In this document: positions 32,390 to 42,164 of the stretch, in pieces
Position numbering within the stretch: the first letter of the stretch is position 1
Layout: the number at the start of each line of letters is the position of its first letter
Assembly (NCBI GenBank): GCA_963669265.1
Contig: OY769916.1
Coordinates: forward strand, 806,001-870,000
Length of the DNA stretch: 64,000 nucleotides
Reading direction: 5' to 3'
From: SZUA-547 sp963669265
GTDB lineage: Bacteria > Pseudomonadota > Alphaproteobacteria > Rhodobacterales > Rhodobacteraceae
Notes under the pieces: generated by a model
The model's input: the letters and a program-made list of their open reading frames with translations, nothing else
What the model was told of the DNA's origin: nothing
The model's database searches: none
Position numbers and translations under genes: made by a program

Positions 32390-33940
32390 ATGCCCCGCCC
32401 CTTCGCCAGCGGCCGCGCCGCGCGCGTGGCCGTCACCGCTTTGCTGGGCGTCGCGCAGGCGGTCTTTCTGGGCGTGATGGCCTTCGCCACGCGGGATGCG
32501 TTCGTTGCGATCTATGCAGGGTCCGCGCCGGGATGGTCGGTTCTCGCGACGCTGGCCGGAGCTGGTATCGCCGCCGCAGCCTGCGACGGCGTCGCACGGA
32601 TTTGCGCGGAATCTCTGGGGCAGCGCTACGCCTCGGCGATGCGGGTCGCGCTCTATGGGCACTTCGCCGGCATGTCGCGGCGGGCGCTCGACACCCGCCG
32701 GCTGGGAGCGTTGTCCTTGCGCTTTGTGGGCGACCTGTCGGCGCTTCGGAACTGGTTCGGGCGCGGTCTGCCGCGCGCCGTCTCCGCAGCGATGGTGTTG
32801 CCCAGCGTCACGCTCGTCGTGTTTCTGCTGGATCCGGCGCTGGGGCTTGCGGCGGCCCTGCCCCTCGGCGCCTCGCTTTGCGTTATGGGTGTGGCCGCCA
32901 TCGGCCTCAAGCCGCGCCACCGACGCCTCCGGTCCGGACGTGCCAAGATCGCGATTATGGCGATGGAGCGCCTGATCGCCGCGCCAAGGCTGGATCTGAT
33001 CGGTCGGTCGGCATCCGAGCTGAAATCGCTCGAAAAATCCGGCGTGAACCTGCGCCGGACCGCCGTCGCCAGAGAGCGGCGGATCACGTTGCTGCGGCTG
33101 ATACCCCAGATGGGCGCGGCCATCAGCGCGATCGCCGTCCTCGCCACCGCCGGACAGAACGGTCTGGCGACCGGCGCGGCGGCGGCGGCCCTGTCGATGC
33201 TGGCGATCCTGACTATGCCGCTGCGTGAACTGGCCGAGGCGTGGGATCAGTTCTGCGCCTGGGACATCGCCAGGGAAAAGCTGCAGATCGTGTTCGAAAA
33301 GCCCAGCAGGCGGCGCAGGACCCAGGCGCTTGGAGCGCCCGCCGCCGTCTCCATCAAGACGCCGCAGCGCCAGTACGACATTCCCGCCGGCGAGCTTGCC
33401 CAGATCGATGGTCCGATGGGCGGCGGCAAGTCGGCGCTTGCCAACGCCATCGCAGGGCTCGATCACGATCCCGACCTGACGATCCGCTATCGCGACGCGG
33501 CCGGAGGCCGGGTCCGCGGACGCCTGCCGAAAATCTCTCATATCGGTGACCAATTGGTCGTACTGCGCGGCAGCCTGCGACGCGTCCTCACCCTTGGTCA
33601 ACGCCCAAGGCCGCCGGATGAGGCCATCGAGAATATGGCGAGGCGCTTTGGCCTCTCAGAAATGATCGGCGCGCTGGAGGGCGGCCTAATGGGCCGCATC
33701 GAAACGGCGCAAACCCTGTCGAGCGGCGAGGGTCTGCGCATCTGCCTCACCCGCGCCGCGCTCGCGCAACCTGATCTGATCATCCTGGACAATGCGCAGT
33801 TTCGGGCGGACCCGAACGCCGCCCTGTTGCTTGACGATTTGCGCCAAAACACCAACGCCACGGTTATCATCGTCGGACCGACACACGGGTTGCCCGAGCC
33901 GGATATCCGTGTGCCCACCTACTGCGACCCGGTCGCCTAA
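32390..33940 (+). CDS. ABC exporter-like fused membrane/ATPase protein with degenerate ATPase motifs
   Basis: A 516-residue protein with an N-terminal membrane domain (about residues 10-285, five or six hydrophobic segments in the ABC exporter manner) and a C-terminal nucleotide-binding domain from about 320. Walker A GPMGGGKSA (341-349) is intact. The signature reads LSSGEGLR instead of LSGGQ. Walker B is LIILDNAQ, so the catalytic Glu is Asn468. The expected switch histidine is displaced (VGPTHGL). ATP binding without normal hydrolysis, or slow turnover, is likely. The ATG at 32390 is preferred; 32369 would overlap the previous gene. It lies between an unknown NTPase and a sensor kinase, and could be a sensor or regulator rather than a pump. 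Confidence 0.65.
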   Translation: MPRPFASGRAARVAVTALLGVAQAVFLGVMAFATRDAFVAIYAGSAPGWSVLATLAGAGIAAAACDGVARICAESLGQRYASAMRVALYGHFAGMSRRALDTRRLGALSLRFVGDLSALRNWFGRGLPRAVSAAMVLPSVTLVVFLLDPALGLAAALPLGASLCVMGVAAIGLKPRHRRLRSGRAKIAIMAMERLIAAPRLDLIGRSASELKSLEKSGVNLRRTAVARERRITLLRLIPQMGAAISAIAVLATAGQNGLATGAAAAALSMLAILTMPLRELAEAWDQFCAWDIAREKLQIVFEKPSRRRRTQALGAPAAVSIKTPQRQYDIPAGELAQIDGPMGGGKSALANAIAGLDHDPDLTIRYRDAAGGRVRGRLPKISHIGDQLVVLRGSLRRVLTLGQRPRPPDEAIENMARRFGLSEMIGALEGGLMGRIETAQTLSSGEGLRICLTRAALAQPDLIILDNAQFRADPNAALLLDDLRQNTNATVIIVGPTHGLPEPDIRVPTYCDPVA

Positions 33941-33964
33941 AACGAAACTCGGAGAAATGCACCT

Positions 33965-35563
33965 GTGCGAACCACCCGATTCTTCGGCATCTTTTGCGCC
34001 CTCTTCCTCGTCATCGTCGCTGGCCTTTCCGGCCTGACATTCTGGAATATCGACCGTTCCTCCCATTGGGATGCGCGTGTGCAACTGGCGCAGGAAAGCT
34101 ACCGGACCCATCTGCAACTGGAATCGCACATCTATCAATTGCTCAAAGCGAATGGCGACGCGCTGCTGATCGGCGAGCGCGACGGCGGCGAGAGCACGGC
34201 GGCGATGAGCGCGGCGATCTCCGCCGATATCGCGAAAATCCGCGACACCATCGCCCGCGAGATCGAATTGGTCGGCGATGAGGAGTTCGAAGAGCTTGAG
34301 GCGCTGGCCTTGATCGAGCGGCGGGTGCAGGCGCTGACGCGGGAGCTGAGCAGTTTCGGCCCCTTCACAGAGGACGACGACCTCGCCGCAAGACAAGGCA
34401 GGTTGCGCCCCCTGATCGACCGCAATGCCGATCGTGAACTGGCGGACCTGATCCACGCCGCGCTGGAGGAGGAGCAGGAGGAAGTCGACGAGACCCTCGC
34501 CGAGGCCGCCGACTTTCGCGCGACCGCCCGGATCGGCCTGATCACGCTGTCGCTGGCGGCCTGCCTTCTGGTGGTCGCCTTCGTCATCTCTTACATGCGG
34601 CTGATCCGCCAACCGCTGGAGCAGCTCGGCCATGTTCTGGCGCGTCTGCGCCGCGGCGAGTGGGCGGCGCGCTCTGAGATTGGCGGCGGGCGGGAGTTTC
34701 GCGATCTCGGCGCCGTCCTCGGCGAGATGGCCACGGCTCTGGCCGCGCGTGAAGCGAACCGGCGTACCGAGGCGGAGCGGCTGGAGACCATGGTGCAGTC
34801 CCGGACCGAGGAGCAGCGCCGCCTTCTGGTTCAGATCGAGCGCACCGAAAACCGGCGCCGCCAGCTTCTGGCCGATATCAGCCATGAATTGCGCACGCCG
34901 CTGACCATCATTCAGGGCGAGGCGGACGTCACTCTGCGCGGCGGCGATCAGCCGCCGGAAGTGTATCAGGACGCGCTGGCCCGCATCCGCGACTCCGCGC
35001 GTCACACAAATCGCATCGTCGACGACCTCCTGCTGATTTCGCGGCAGGAGGCGGGCGAGCTGCGGCTGGACCGAAAAGACGTCGATGTCGGTCCGATTCT
35101 GTTGGAGGCGGTGGAGGTGTTTCCGGGCGAGGTCGATCTCGACTTACCGGAAACCCCGGTGCGGGCGCATGTCGACCGGTTGCGCATGCGCCAGTGCCTG
35201 CTCGCCGTATTACAGAATGCGCGCCGCTATGGCGGCCCAAATATCTCGGCGTCGCTCGCACTGCGGAACGGCGACCTCCAGATCCTCGTTGAGGATGACG
35301 GACCCGGAATCACTAACGCCGAAAAGGAGCAGGCCTTCGACCGGTTTTTCCGCGGCAACGACGCGTCGCGCGGGCTCGAAGAAGGACACGGGCTGGGCCT
35401 GCCGATCGTGCGTAGCATCGTAGAAGCCCATGGCGGCCGCGTCTGGTTGGAGGACGCGACGCCGAACGGTCTCCGCGTCGTCATGTCCATTCCCACACGG
35501 CCGAAACCCCGCATCGTCCCGAAGGACGGCGCCGACGCCGCGCCCGCGTCAGGCGGCGCATAA
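33965..35563 (+). CDS. Membrane sensor histidine kinase
   Basis: A 532-residue kinase. Membrane segments lie at about residues 7-28 and 189-211, with a mostly helical, acidic extracytoplasmic sensor domain between. A HAMP-like region follows, then a coiled coil (about 262-300), the H-box DISHELRTPLT with His307, N-box VLQNARRYGG, G1 EDDGPGI, F-box FDRFFRG and G2 GHGLGLPIV. The start is GTG 33965 with GGAGA upstream. It is 24 bp after the degenerate ABC protein, which suggests functional coupling, as known for sensor kinases paired with ABC transporters. The partner regulator follows after 113 bp. The signal is unknown. Confidence 0.9.
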   Translation: MRTTRFFGIFCALFLVIVAGLSGLTFWNIDRSSHWDARVQLAQESYRTHLQLESHIYQLLKANGDALLIGERDGGESTAAMSAAISADIAKIRDTIAREIELVGDEEFEELEALALIERRVQALTRELSSFGPFTEDDDLAARQGRLRPLIDRNADRELADLIHAALEEEQEEVDETLAEAADFRATARIGLITLSLAACLLVVAFVISYMRLIRQPLEQLGHVLARLRRGEWAARSEIGGGREFRDLGAVLGEMATALAAREANRRTEAERLETMVQSRTEEQRRLLVQIERTENRRRQLLADISHELRTPLTIIQGEADVTLRGGDQPPEVYQDALARIRDSARHTNRIVDDLLLISRQEAGELRLDRKDVDVGPILLEAVEVFPGEVDLDLPETPVRAHVDRLRMRQCLLAVLQNARRYGGPNISASLALRNGDLQILVEDDGPGITNAEKEQAFDRFFRGNDASRGLEEGHGLGLPIVRSIVEAHGGRVWLEDATPNGLRVVMSIPTRPKPRIVPKDGADAAPASGGA

Positions 35564-35676
35564 GCGCCTGATATCGGCATAATCTCCAGTTTAAAGGCTG
35601 CAACTCAACCTCAGACCAATTGTGGTTTCCCATGCGCGGCGCGTATTTCGAAGCGGGGGCCTGAGGGAGATCAGCC

Positions 35677-36366
35677 ATGAACATTCTCATTGTCGAGGAC
35701 GAACAACGCGTCGCGGATTTCCTCCGCCGCGGCCTGATGGCCGAGGGATGGTCGGTTGAATACGCGCCTGACGGTGAGACGGCGATCGATCTCTTTGAGG
35801 CCGCGTCCTTCGACGTCATCGTGCTCGACCTAATGCTGCCCGGAATGCAGGGACAGGATGTCTGCCGCAAGCTGCGGGCGCGCCGGCAGGCGGTGCCGAT
35901 CCTGATGCTCTCCGCGCTCGACAGCACTGATGAGCGGATCGCGGGGCTGCGCATCGGAGCCGACGACTATATGCCCAAACCGTTCGACTTCGACGAACTG
36001 GTCGCCCGCGTCGAGGCGCTGCACCGGCGCGGCACGCGCTACGCCGCCGCGCCGCAGGACCCGAGCCTTCAGAGCGGCGCGCTTTCGTTCGACCGGACCA
36101 GCTTTGAGGCCTCGGCCGGGAACGGCCCGTTGGAGCTTTCCGGTAAGGAGCGGGATCTCTTCATCCTGTTCCTGTCGAACGAAGGGCGAGTCCTGTCGCG
36201 TGAGCGCATTCTGAACACGGTCTGGGGAATGAACTCCGATCCGATGACAAACGTCGTCGACGTCTATGTCGGGCGCCTACGTCGAAAACTCGGGCGCGAG
36301 GGACGCCGCATCATGACAATCCGCAATGTCGGATACCGCCTCGATCAGGTTGAGAAGCCTGCCTAG
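35677..36366 (+). CDS. OmpR-family response regulator
   Basis: A 229-residue regulator. The receiver domain has the acidic pair at Glu7-Asp8 (VEDEQ), phosphoacceptor Asp51 (VIVLDLMLPG), and Lys101 (DDYMPKPF). The C-terminal winged helix covers about 128-225, with LSGKERDLFILFL, RERILNTVWG and VVDVYVGRLRRKLG. It is the natural partner of the kinase encoded upstream. The 113-bp gap may carry its own promoter. No target operator can be named. Confidence 0.93.
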   Translation: MNILIVEDEQRVADFLRRGLMAEGWSVEYAPDGETAIDLFEAASFDVIVLDLMLPGMQGQDVCRKLRARRQAVPILMLSALDSTDERIAGLRIGADDYMPKPFDFDELVARVEALHRRGTRYAAAPQDPSLQSGALSFDRTSFEASAGNGPLELSGKERDLFILFLSNEGRVLSRERILNTVWGMNSDPMTNVVDVYVGRLRRKLGREGRRIMTIRNVGYRLDQVEKPA

Positions 36367-36462
36367 CTCGATAATTCTGAGCCATTTTCGAGAGGCGTGT
36401 CCCGGATCGGCTTCACGCCGGGACCAGCCACCAATCTCCTCGCGGCTACGAGACCTTGTCCT

Positions 36463-38121
36463 CTACCGCTGACTGACCCGCCAGTCCGGATGGATCCACG
36501 GCAGGTCGTTCGCAGGCGCAAGCGGCGCGCGGCCCAGGATGTGATCCGCCGCCTTCTCCCCAGTCATGATGGACGGCGCATTGAGGTTCCCGTTCGTGAC
36601 CCGCGGGAAGATCGAACTGTCAGCGAGCCGCAGTCCATCCACCCCGATCACACGGCAGGCCGGGTCAACCACGGCCATCGGATCGTCGCGCCGTCCCATC
36701 CGGCATGTGCCGCAGGGGTGATAGGCGCTTTCGGCGTGCTCGCGGATGAAGGCGTCGATCTCGTCGTCGCTCTCAATATCCGCGCCCGGCTGGATCTCGT
36801 GTTTAACGTGCGGCTCGAAGGCGGGTTGCGCGAAGATCTCCCGTGTCAGGCGGATGCATTGACGAAAGTCCCGCCAGTCCTGTTCGGTCGACATGTAGTT
36901 GAAGAGAATCCGCGGGGCGTCCGCCGGATCGCTGGAACGCAAGGTGACCTCGCCGCGAGAGGGCGACCGCATCGGACCGACATGGGCCTGAAATCCGTGG
37001 CCCTCGGCCGCCGCCTTGCCGTCGTATCGCACGGCGATGGGCAGGAAGTGATACTGAATGTCGGGGTATTCGACGCCTTTGTCGCTGCGAATGAAAGCGG
37101 CGCTTTCGAATTGGTTGGAGGCGCCATGGCCGGTCTTGGTGAACAGCCACTGCGCGCCGATCAGCGCTTTGCCGAACAGGTTCCAGTGCTTATAGAGCGT
37201 GATCGGTTGCTTTGACGCGTACTGGACATAGACCTCCATATGATCCTGTAGGTTTTGCCCGACGCCGGGTCGGTCCGCGACGACCTCGATCCCGTGTTCG
37301 GCGAGATGCGCCGCCGGGCCGACGCCGGAGAGCATCAAAAGCTTCGGCGAGTTGATCGAGGATGCGGCGACGATCACCTCTTTGGCCGCGGTGATCGTTT
37401 CGACGAGCCCGCCGCTCTCCAGCTCGACGCCCACCGCCCGGCCGTCTTTGATCACGATGCGCCGGGCGAACGCCCCGATCAGATCGCAATTGGGCCGCCG
37501 GATCGCCGGTTTCAAATAGGCGTTCGCCGCCGACCAGCGCCGGCCTCGCCAGACGGTCTGCTCCATCGGGCCGAAGCCCTCCTGCTGCGCGCCGTTATAG
37601 TCGTCGTTGACTTCATAACCGGCCTGTCGCCCCGCCTCGACAAAGGCGTGATGCAGCGGGTTGGCGCGCGAGCCGCGGGTCACGTGCAAGGGGCCGTCCC
37701 AGCCGCGCCAGCAGGGGTGGCCGCCATGGCCGCCATCGTGCCAGCACTCCATGCGTTTGAAGTAGGGCAGCACGTCCGCATAAGCCCAGCCATCCGCGCC
37801 GGAATCGGCCCAGTGGTCATAGTCGCGCGCATGGCCTCGCACGTAGACCATGCCGTTGATCGAAGAGGATCCGCCGATCACCTTGCCGCGCGGGGTCGCC
37901 AGTCGCCGCCCGCCGAGATGGGGCTCCGGCTCGGTCTGAAAACCCCAATCATAGCGCGCCATGTTCATCGGATAACTCAGCGCCGCGGGCATCTGAATGA
38001 ACGGTCCCGCATCGGTGCCGCCATGTTCGATCACGATGACCGAGACGCCGGCCTCGGCCAACCGATAGGCCATCGCGCATCCTGCGGATCCGGCCCCTAT
38101 GATGACGTAATCAGCTTTCAT
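36463..38121 (-). CDS. betA: Choline dehydrogenase
   Basis: A 552-residue GMC-family flavoprotein that oxidises choline to betaine aldehyde at the membrane. FAD-binding IGAGSAGCAMAYRLAEAG is at the N-terminus, with GGSSSINGMVYVRGHARDYD, the second GMC signature ASSINSPKLLMLSGVGP, and near the C-terminus the catalytic region SAYHPCGTCRMG and NLNAPSIMTGEKAAD. It is the last gene of choXWV-betCBA, 11 bp after betB. The SAYHPCGTCRMG and NGMVYVRGHA stretches are typical of BetA rather than other alcohol dehydrogenases. Confidence 0.95.
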   Translation of the reverse strand: MKADYVIIGAGSAGCAMAYRLAEAGVSVIVIEHGGTDAGPFIQMPAALSYPMNMARYDWGFQTEPEPHLGGRRLATPRGKVIGGSSSINGMVYVRGHARDYDHWADSGADGWAYADVLPYFKRMECWHDGGHGGHPCWRGWDGPLHVTRGSRANPLHHAFVEAGRQAGYEVNDDYNGAQQEGFGPMEQTVWRGRRWSAANAYLKPAIRRPNCDLIGAFARRIVIKDGRAVGVELESGGLVETITAAKEVIVAASSINSPKLLMLSGVGPAAHLAEHGIEVVADRPGVGQNLQDHMEVYVQYASKQPITLYKHWNLFGKALIGAQWLFTKTGHGASNQFESAAFIRSDKGVEYPDIQYHFLPIAVRYDGKAAAEGHGFQAHVGPMRSPSRGEVTLRSSDPADAPRILFNYMSTEQDWRDFRQCIRLTREIFAQPAFEPHVKHEIQPGADIESDDEIDAFIREHAESAYHPCGTCRMGRRDDPMAVVDPACRVIGVDGLRLADSSIFPRVTNGNLNAPSIMTGEKAADHILGRAPLAPANDLPWIHPDWRVSQR

Positions 38122-38132
38122 GACTCAACGGA

Positions 38133-39593
38133 TCAGTACGGCGCATCGACATCGTTCATCGAGACATAGACGGACCGCACCTGCGAATAGTGGTGGATCG
38201 CCTCTTTCGAGTTTTCCCGCCCGACGCCCGACGCTTTCACGCCGCCAAACGGCGCCTCGACCGGTGCGAGGTTGTAGGTGTTGATATAGCAGCTCCCGGC
38301 TTCAAGCCGCCCGATCACCCGGTGGCCGCGCTGCAGGTCGCGGGTGAAAACACCCGCCGCCAACCCGTATTCCGTCGCGTTAGCACGAGCGATCACATCC
38401 TCCTCCTCGTCAAAATCAAGAACGGAGAGCACCGGGCCGAAAATCTCCTCCCGCGCGATGGTCATATCGTCGGTCACATCGGCGAAGACCGTCGGTTGAA
38501 GGTAGAAACCCGGCCGATTGAGCCGCGCGCCGCCATAGACCAGCCGGGCCCCTTCCTCAACGCCCTTAGCGATATAGCCTTGCACGATCTCCATCTGCCG
38601 TTCCGAGACCATGGGCCCGAAACTGGTCGCCTCGTCCATCGGATCGCCGATCACCGCCTTGCCCAGACGCTCCGACAGCCGGTTCAGAAAGGCGTCCTTC
38701 ACGCCCGATTGCACGAAGACCCGCGTGCCGTTGGAGCAGACCTGACCCGAGCTGTAGAAGTTGCCGAGGATGGCGCCCCCAACCGCATTCTCAAGATCGG
38801 CGTCGTCGAAAATGATCAGGGGCGACTTGCCGCCGAGCTCCATAGTGACGTGCTTCATCTCGGCGGCGGCGGCGGCGTAGACCCTCTTACCTGTGGGCGC
38901 GGACCCGGTCAGCGAGACCTTGGCGACGCGGGGGTCGGTCGCCAGCGCCGCGCCGACCTCTCCGTATCCCTGCACCACGTTGAAGACGCCCGGCGGCGCG
39001 CCCGCCTCGGTCAGGATCTCGGCGACCTTCAAGGCGCAGAGCGGCGTCTGCTCTGATGGTTTGAACACCATCGTATTGCCGCAGGCAAGCGCGGGCGCGC
39101 CTTTCCAGCAGGCGATCTGTGTCGGGTAGTTCCACGCGCCAATGCCGACGCAAACGCCCAACGCCTCTCGCGCCGTATAGACGAAGTCGCCCCCCGCCAG
39201 TTGGATGTGCTCACCCGTCAGGCTTCCGGCCAGCCCGCCGAAATACTCGAGCGCGTCAGCGCCGGAGGTCGCGTCCGCGACAAGCGTTTCCTGCAGCGGC
39301 TTGCCGGTGTCCAGCGTCTCCAGTTCGCTGAGCTCGCGGTTTCTTTCGCGGATGATGTCGGCGGCGCGTCGAAGGATGCGGCCTCTCTCCGTCCCGCTCA
39401 TCGCGGCCCAGGCCGGTTGCGCCGCTTTGGCGGCGGCCAGCGCCCTTTCGACGATCTCTGGCGTCGCGGCGTTGATCCGCCCGATCGCCTCGCCGGTCGC
39501 GGGATAGATCAACTCGATCGGCGCTCCGGCGGAGTCCTCGACATACTCTCCACCGATATAGTGGCTGGCGATTGGTTGTGCGTCCGGCATCAT
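38133..39593 (-). CDS. betB: Betaine aldehyde dehydrogenase
   Basis: A 486-residue NAD(P)-dependent aldehyde dehydrogenase. The catalytic Glu lies in VTMELGGKSPLIIF and the catalytic Cys in SGQVCSNGTRVFV, the classic BetB motif. GIGAWNYPTQIACWK and FKPSEQTPL belong to the cofactor region. It converts betaine aldehyde to glycine betaine, the compatible solute. It lies between betC and betA with 12- and 11-bp gaps. Two ATG codons occur at the start (39593, 39590); the first is used here. Confidence 0.95.
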   Translation of the reverse strand: MMPDAQPIASHYIGGEYVEDSAGAPIELIYPATGEAIGRINAATPEIVERALAAAKAAQPAWAAMSGTERGRILRRAADIIRERNRELSELETLDTGKPLQETLVADATSGADALEYFGGLAGSLTGEHIQLAGGDFVYTAREALGVCVGIGAWNYPTQIACWKGAPALACGNTMVFKPSEQTPLCALKVAEILTEAGAPPGVFNVVQGYGEVGAALATDPRVAKVSLTGSAPTGKRVYAAAAAEMKHVTMELGGKSPLIIFDDADLENAVGGAILGNFYSSGQVCSNGTRVFVQSGVKDAFLNRLSERLGKAVIGDPMDEATSFGPMVSERQMEIVQGYIAKGVEEGARLVYGGARLNRPGFYLQPTVFADVTDDMTIAREEIFGPVLSVLDFDEEEDVIARANATEYGLAAGVFTRDLQRGHRVIGRLEAGSCYINTYNLAPVEAPFGGVKASGVGRENSKEAIHHYSQVRSVYVSMNDVDAPY

Positions 39594-39605
39594 CTGTCTT
39601 CCGGG

Positions 39606-41126
39606 CTAGGGTTTCGGCTGCGCGCCGCGCGGATAGCGGGCGTTCTCCTCAACCTCGTTCAAATCCATATGGTTGCGCATGTAGCGTGAGGATGCGTCCT
39701 CAGCGGGCTGGAACTCCCAAGGCTCATACTTTCCCTGCCGCAGCGCCTGATACACCGTCCAGCGCCGCGCCTGGCTTTCGCGCACCTCAGCATCGAAGCG
39801 GTCGAGATCCCAGATCCCGTCGGCAAGTTCCTGAAAATGCGACAGCGTCTCCGCATGCACCGGATCGCCGGTAAGATTGACGCCTTCCTGCGGGTCCGCA
39901 TCGAGATCGAACAGCTGCTCGGGATCAAGCTTGCAGCGCGTATATTTCCACCGCCCCTCGCGCAGCGCGACCATCGGCGCAAAGGACGCCTCGGCGGCGT
40001 ATTCCATCCGGACCGCCGCCGAACGGCGCTCGCCCTTGGCGACCGGCGTCAGGTCCTCGCCATCGACCCATGGTGCGACCGCCTCCATATCCAGCCCCGC
40101 CATCGCGCAGAGCGTCGGCGCGATATCGACCGTTGAGACCGGTTGATCAATACGCCCCGCCGGCAGATCCGGCGCCGCGATCATCAGCGGCACCCGCGAG
40201 GATCCTTCGAAGAAGGACATCTTGAACCAGAGGCCGCGCTCGCCCAGCATTTCGCCGTGATCGGCGGTGAAAAGGATGATCGCCTCCTGTCCCGTCGCCT
40301 CTAGAGCATCCAAAACCTCTCCGATCCTCTCGTCGACATAGCTGACCGATGCGAAATAGGCGCGGCGCGAGCGTCGAACGTCTTCATCGGTGATGTCGAA
40401 TCTGCGCCAGTCATTGGCGTCCAGAATGCGCTTTGAGTGCGGGTCCTGCTGATCATAGGACAGCGCGACGGTATCGGGCGCGAGATGCGCGCAACCTTCG
40501 TAAAGCTCCCAATACTGTCGCCGCGCCACGAACGGGTCGTGCGGATGGGTGAAACTGACTGTCAGGCACCATGGGCGGTCGTCATGGCCGCGCCCGAGAT
40601 CGTAGACCTTCTGCGTCGCATGGTAGGCGACCTCATCATCATATTCGAGCTGGTTGGTGATCTCGGCGACGCCCGCGCCTGTGACCGAGCCCATATTGTG
40701 ATACCACCAGTCGATCCGATCTCCCGGTTTGCGGTAATCCGGCGTCCAACCGAAATCCGCCGGATAAATGTCGGTGGTCAGCCGCTGCTCAAACCCATGC
40801 AGCTGATCCGGCCCGACGAAATGCATCTTGCCGCTGAGGCAAGTCTGGTAGCCCTCGTTGCGCAAATGATGCGCGAAAGTCGGGATGTCGGACGCCAGCA
40901 GCGCCGCATTGTCATAGACCCTGTGGCGCGAAGGGAACTGACCGGTCATGAAGCTCGCCCGCGCCGGTCCGCAAAGCGGCGACGCGCAATACGTGTTTGC
41001 GAAGCGCGCCGAGCGCTCGGCCAGCCGCTTCAGATTGGGCGTGTGCAGCCAGGGGACCGGGCCATCCGGAAACAGGGTTCCCGCCAGCTGATCGACCATG
41101 AAGATCAGGATGTTGGGCCGGCCCAT
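39606..41126 (-). CDS. betC: Choline-sulfatase
   Basis: A 506-residue sulfatase that hydrolyses choline-O-sulfate to choline and sulfate. The formylglycine site is Cys52 in LCGPARASFM (C-x-P-x-R). Metal ligands are visible in ILIFMVDQL and LFTADHGEMLGERG. The C-terminal extension with EPWEFQPAEDASSRYMRNHMD is typical of BetC, where it helps build the choline-specific pocket. ATG 41126 is chosen because the frame upstream (to 41192) lies inside choV. The gene is 4 bp after choV, linking uptake to hydrolysis. A formylglycine-generating maturase is not in the window. Confidence 0.93.
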   Translation of the reverse strand: MGRPNILIFMVDQLAGTLFPDGPVPWLHTPNLKRLAERSARFANTYCASPLCGPARASFMTGQFPSRHRVYDNAALLASDIPTFAHHLRNEGYQTCLSGKMHFVGPDQLHGFEQRLTTDIYPADFGWTPDYRKPGDRIDWWYHNMGSVTGAGVAEITNQLEYDDEVAYHATQKVYDLGRGHDDRPWCLTVSFTHPHDPFVARRQYWELYEGCAHLAPDTVALSYDQQDPHSKRILDANDWRRFDITDEDVRRSRRAYFASVSYVDERIGEVLDALEATGQEAIILFTADHGEMLGERGLWFKMSFFEGSSRVPLMIAAPDLPAGRIDQPVSTVDIAPTLCAMAGLDMEAVAPWVDGEDLTPVAKGERRSAAVRMEYAAEASFAPMVALREGRWKYTRCKLDPEQLFDLDADPQEGVNLTGDPVHAETLSHFQELADGIWDLDRFDAEVRESQARRWTVYQALRQGKYEPWEFQPAEDASSRYMRNHMDLNEVEENARYPRGAQPKP

Positions 41127-41130
41127 TGCG

Positions 41131-42162
41131 CTAGTCGGTGCTGGGCCGCAACAGCGCGGAAATGATGCTTCCCTGCGAGATCTCCCCGACAAGCGCGCCG
41201 TCTTTTTCGACGCCGATCGGCCGGTCGCTGTCCTTACATTTCTCCATCACGTCCTTGACCGGAAGCCGGGCGTCGATGGTCTCGGCGAATGTCTCGCTGG
41301 AGGCCGTGCGCATGATGTCCTCAGCCCGCAGGACGCCGAGCGGGTTCATATGGGCGACGAAATCGGCGACATAGCCCGACGCGGGCGCATGCACGATCTC
41401 TTGCGGCGTGCCGCATTGCACGATCCGGCCACCCTCCATGATGGCGATGCGATTGCCGATCTTAAAGGCTTCGTCCAGGTCGTGACTGACGAAAATGATG
41501 GTGCGCTTCAGGGTTTGCTGCAGCTCCAGCAGCTCATCCTGCAGCCGGGTGCGGATCAACGGATCGAGCGCGGAAAACGGCTCATCCATCAGAAGGATCG
41601 GCGCTTCGGTGGCGAAAGCGCGTGCCAGACCGACGCGCTGCTGCATGCCGCCAGACAGCTCACCGACCTTGCGCTCGGCCCAATCGGAAAGGCCGACAAG
41701 CTCCAACTGTTTGCGAACGCGCGCCTCGCGCTCACCCCGGTCGACGCCCGCCAACTCCAGTCCAAAGCCTACATTGTCGATTACATTGCGCCAGGGTAGC
41801 AGGCCGAACTGCTGGAACACCATGGCGACGCATTCGCTTCGGACGCGTCGCAGATCGGTCGAGGAACAATCGGAGATATCGCAAGACCAGTCGCCGTCGA
41901 AGACCGTGACCCCGCCGCGCACCACCGGGTTCAGACCGTTCACCGCCCGCAAGAGGGTGGACTTTCCCGAGCCCGAAAGCCCCATCAGCACCAGGATCTC
42001 GCCCTCGGCGACCTCCAGCGAACAATTGTGCACGCCCAGCACCTGGCCGGTCGCCGCCTGAATATCCTCCCGGCTGTCGCCAGCGTCCATCATCGGAAGG
42101 GCCGCCGCCGGGTCGGATCCGAAGACGATGTTCACCGCGTCGAATGTGACCGCTTTGCTCAT
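41131..42162 (-). CDS. choV: Choline ABC importer ATP-binding subunit
   Basis: A 343-residue ATPase of the quaternary-amine (ProV/OpuA) class: Walker A GLSGSGKST, LSGGMQQRVGLARA, Walker B ILLMDEPFSALDP, and VSHDLDEAF. A C-terminal region from about 270 (LRAEDIMRTASSET, DGALVGEISQGSIISAL) looks like a shortened CBS-type regulatory part, as in ProV-like proteins. The N-terminus DAVNIVFGSDPAAALPMMDAG matches the choline-specific ChoV type. It sits 2 bp after choW. Confidence 0.93.
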   Translation of the reverse strand: MSKAVTFDAVNIVFGSDPAAALPMMDAGDSREDIQAATGQVLGVHNCSLEVAEGEILVLMGLSGSGKSTLLRAVNGLNPVVRGGVTVFDGDWSCDISDCSSTDLRRVRSECVAMVFQQFGLLPWRNVIDNVGFGLELAGVDRGEREARVRKQLELVGLSDWAERKVGELSGGMQQRVGLARAFATEAPILLMDEPFSALDPLIRTRLQDELLELQQTLKRTIIFVSHDLDEAFKIGNRIAIMEGGRIVQCGTPQEIVHAPASGYVADFVAHMNPLGVLRAEDIMRTASSETFAETIDARLPVKDVMEKCKDSDRPIGVEKDGALVGEISQGSIISALLRPSTD

Positions 42163-42164
42163 GT

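Noticed and set aside
32165..33601. 478-residue open frame on the minus strand opposite the ABC protein gene
   Set aside because: Low-complexity Gln/Arg/Gly-rich translation typical of antisense frames; the plus strand has Walker motifs and membrane segments.
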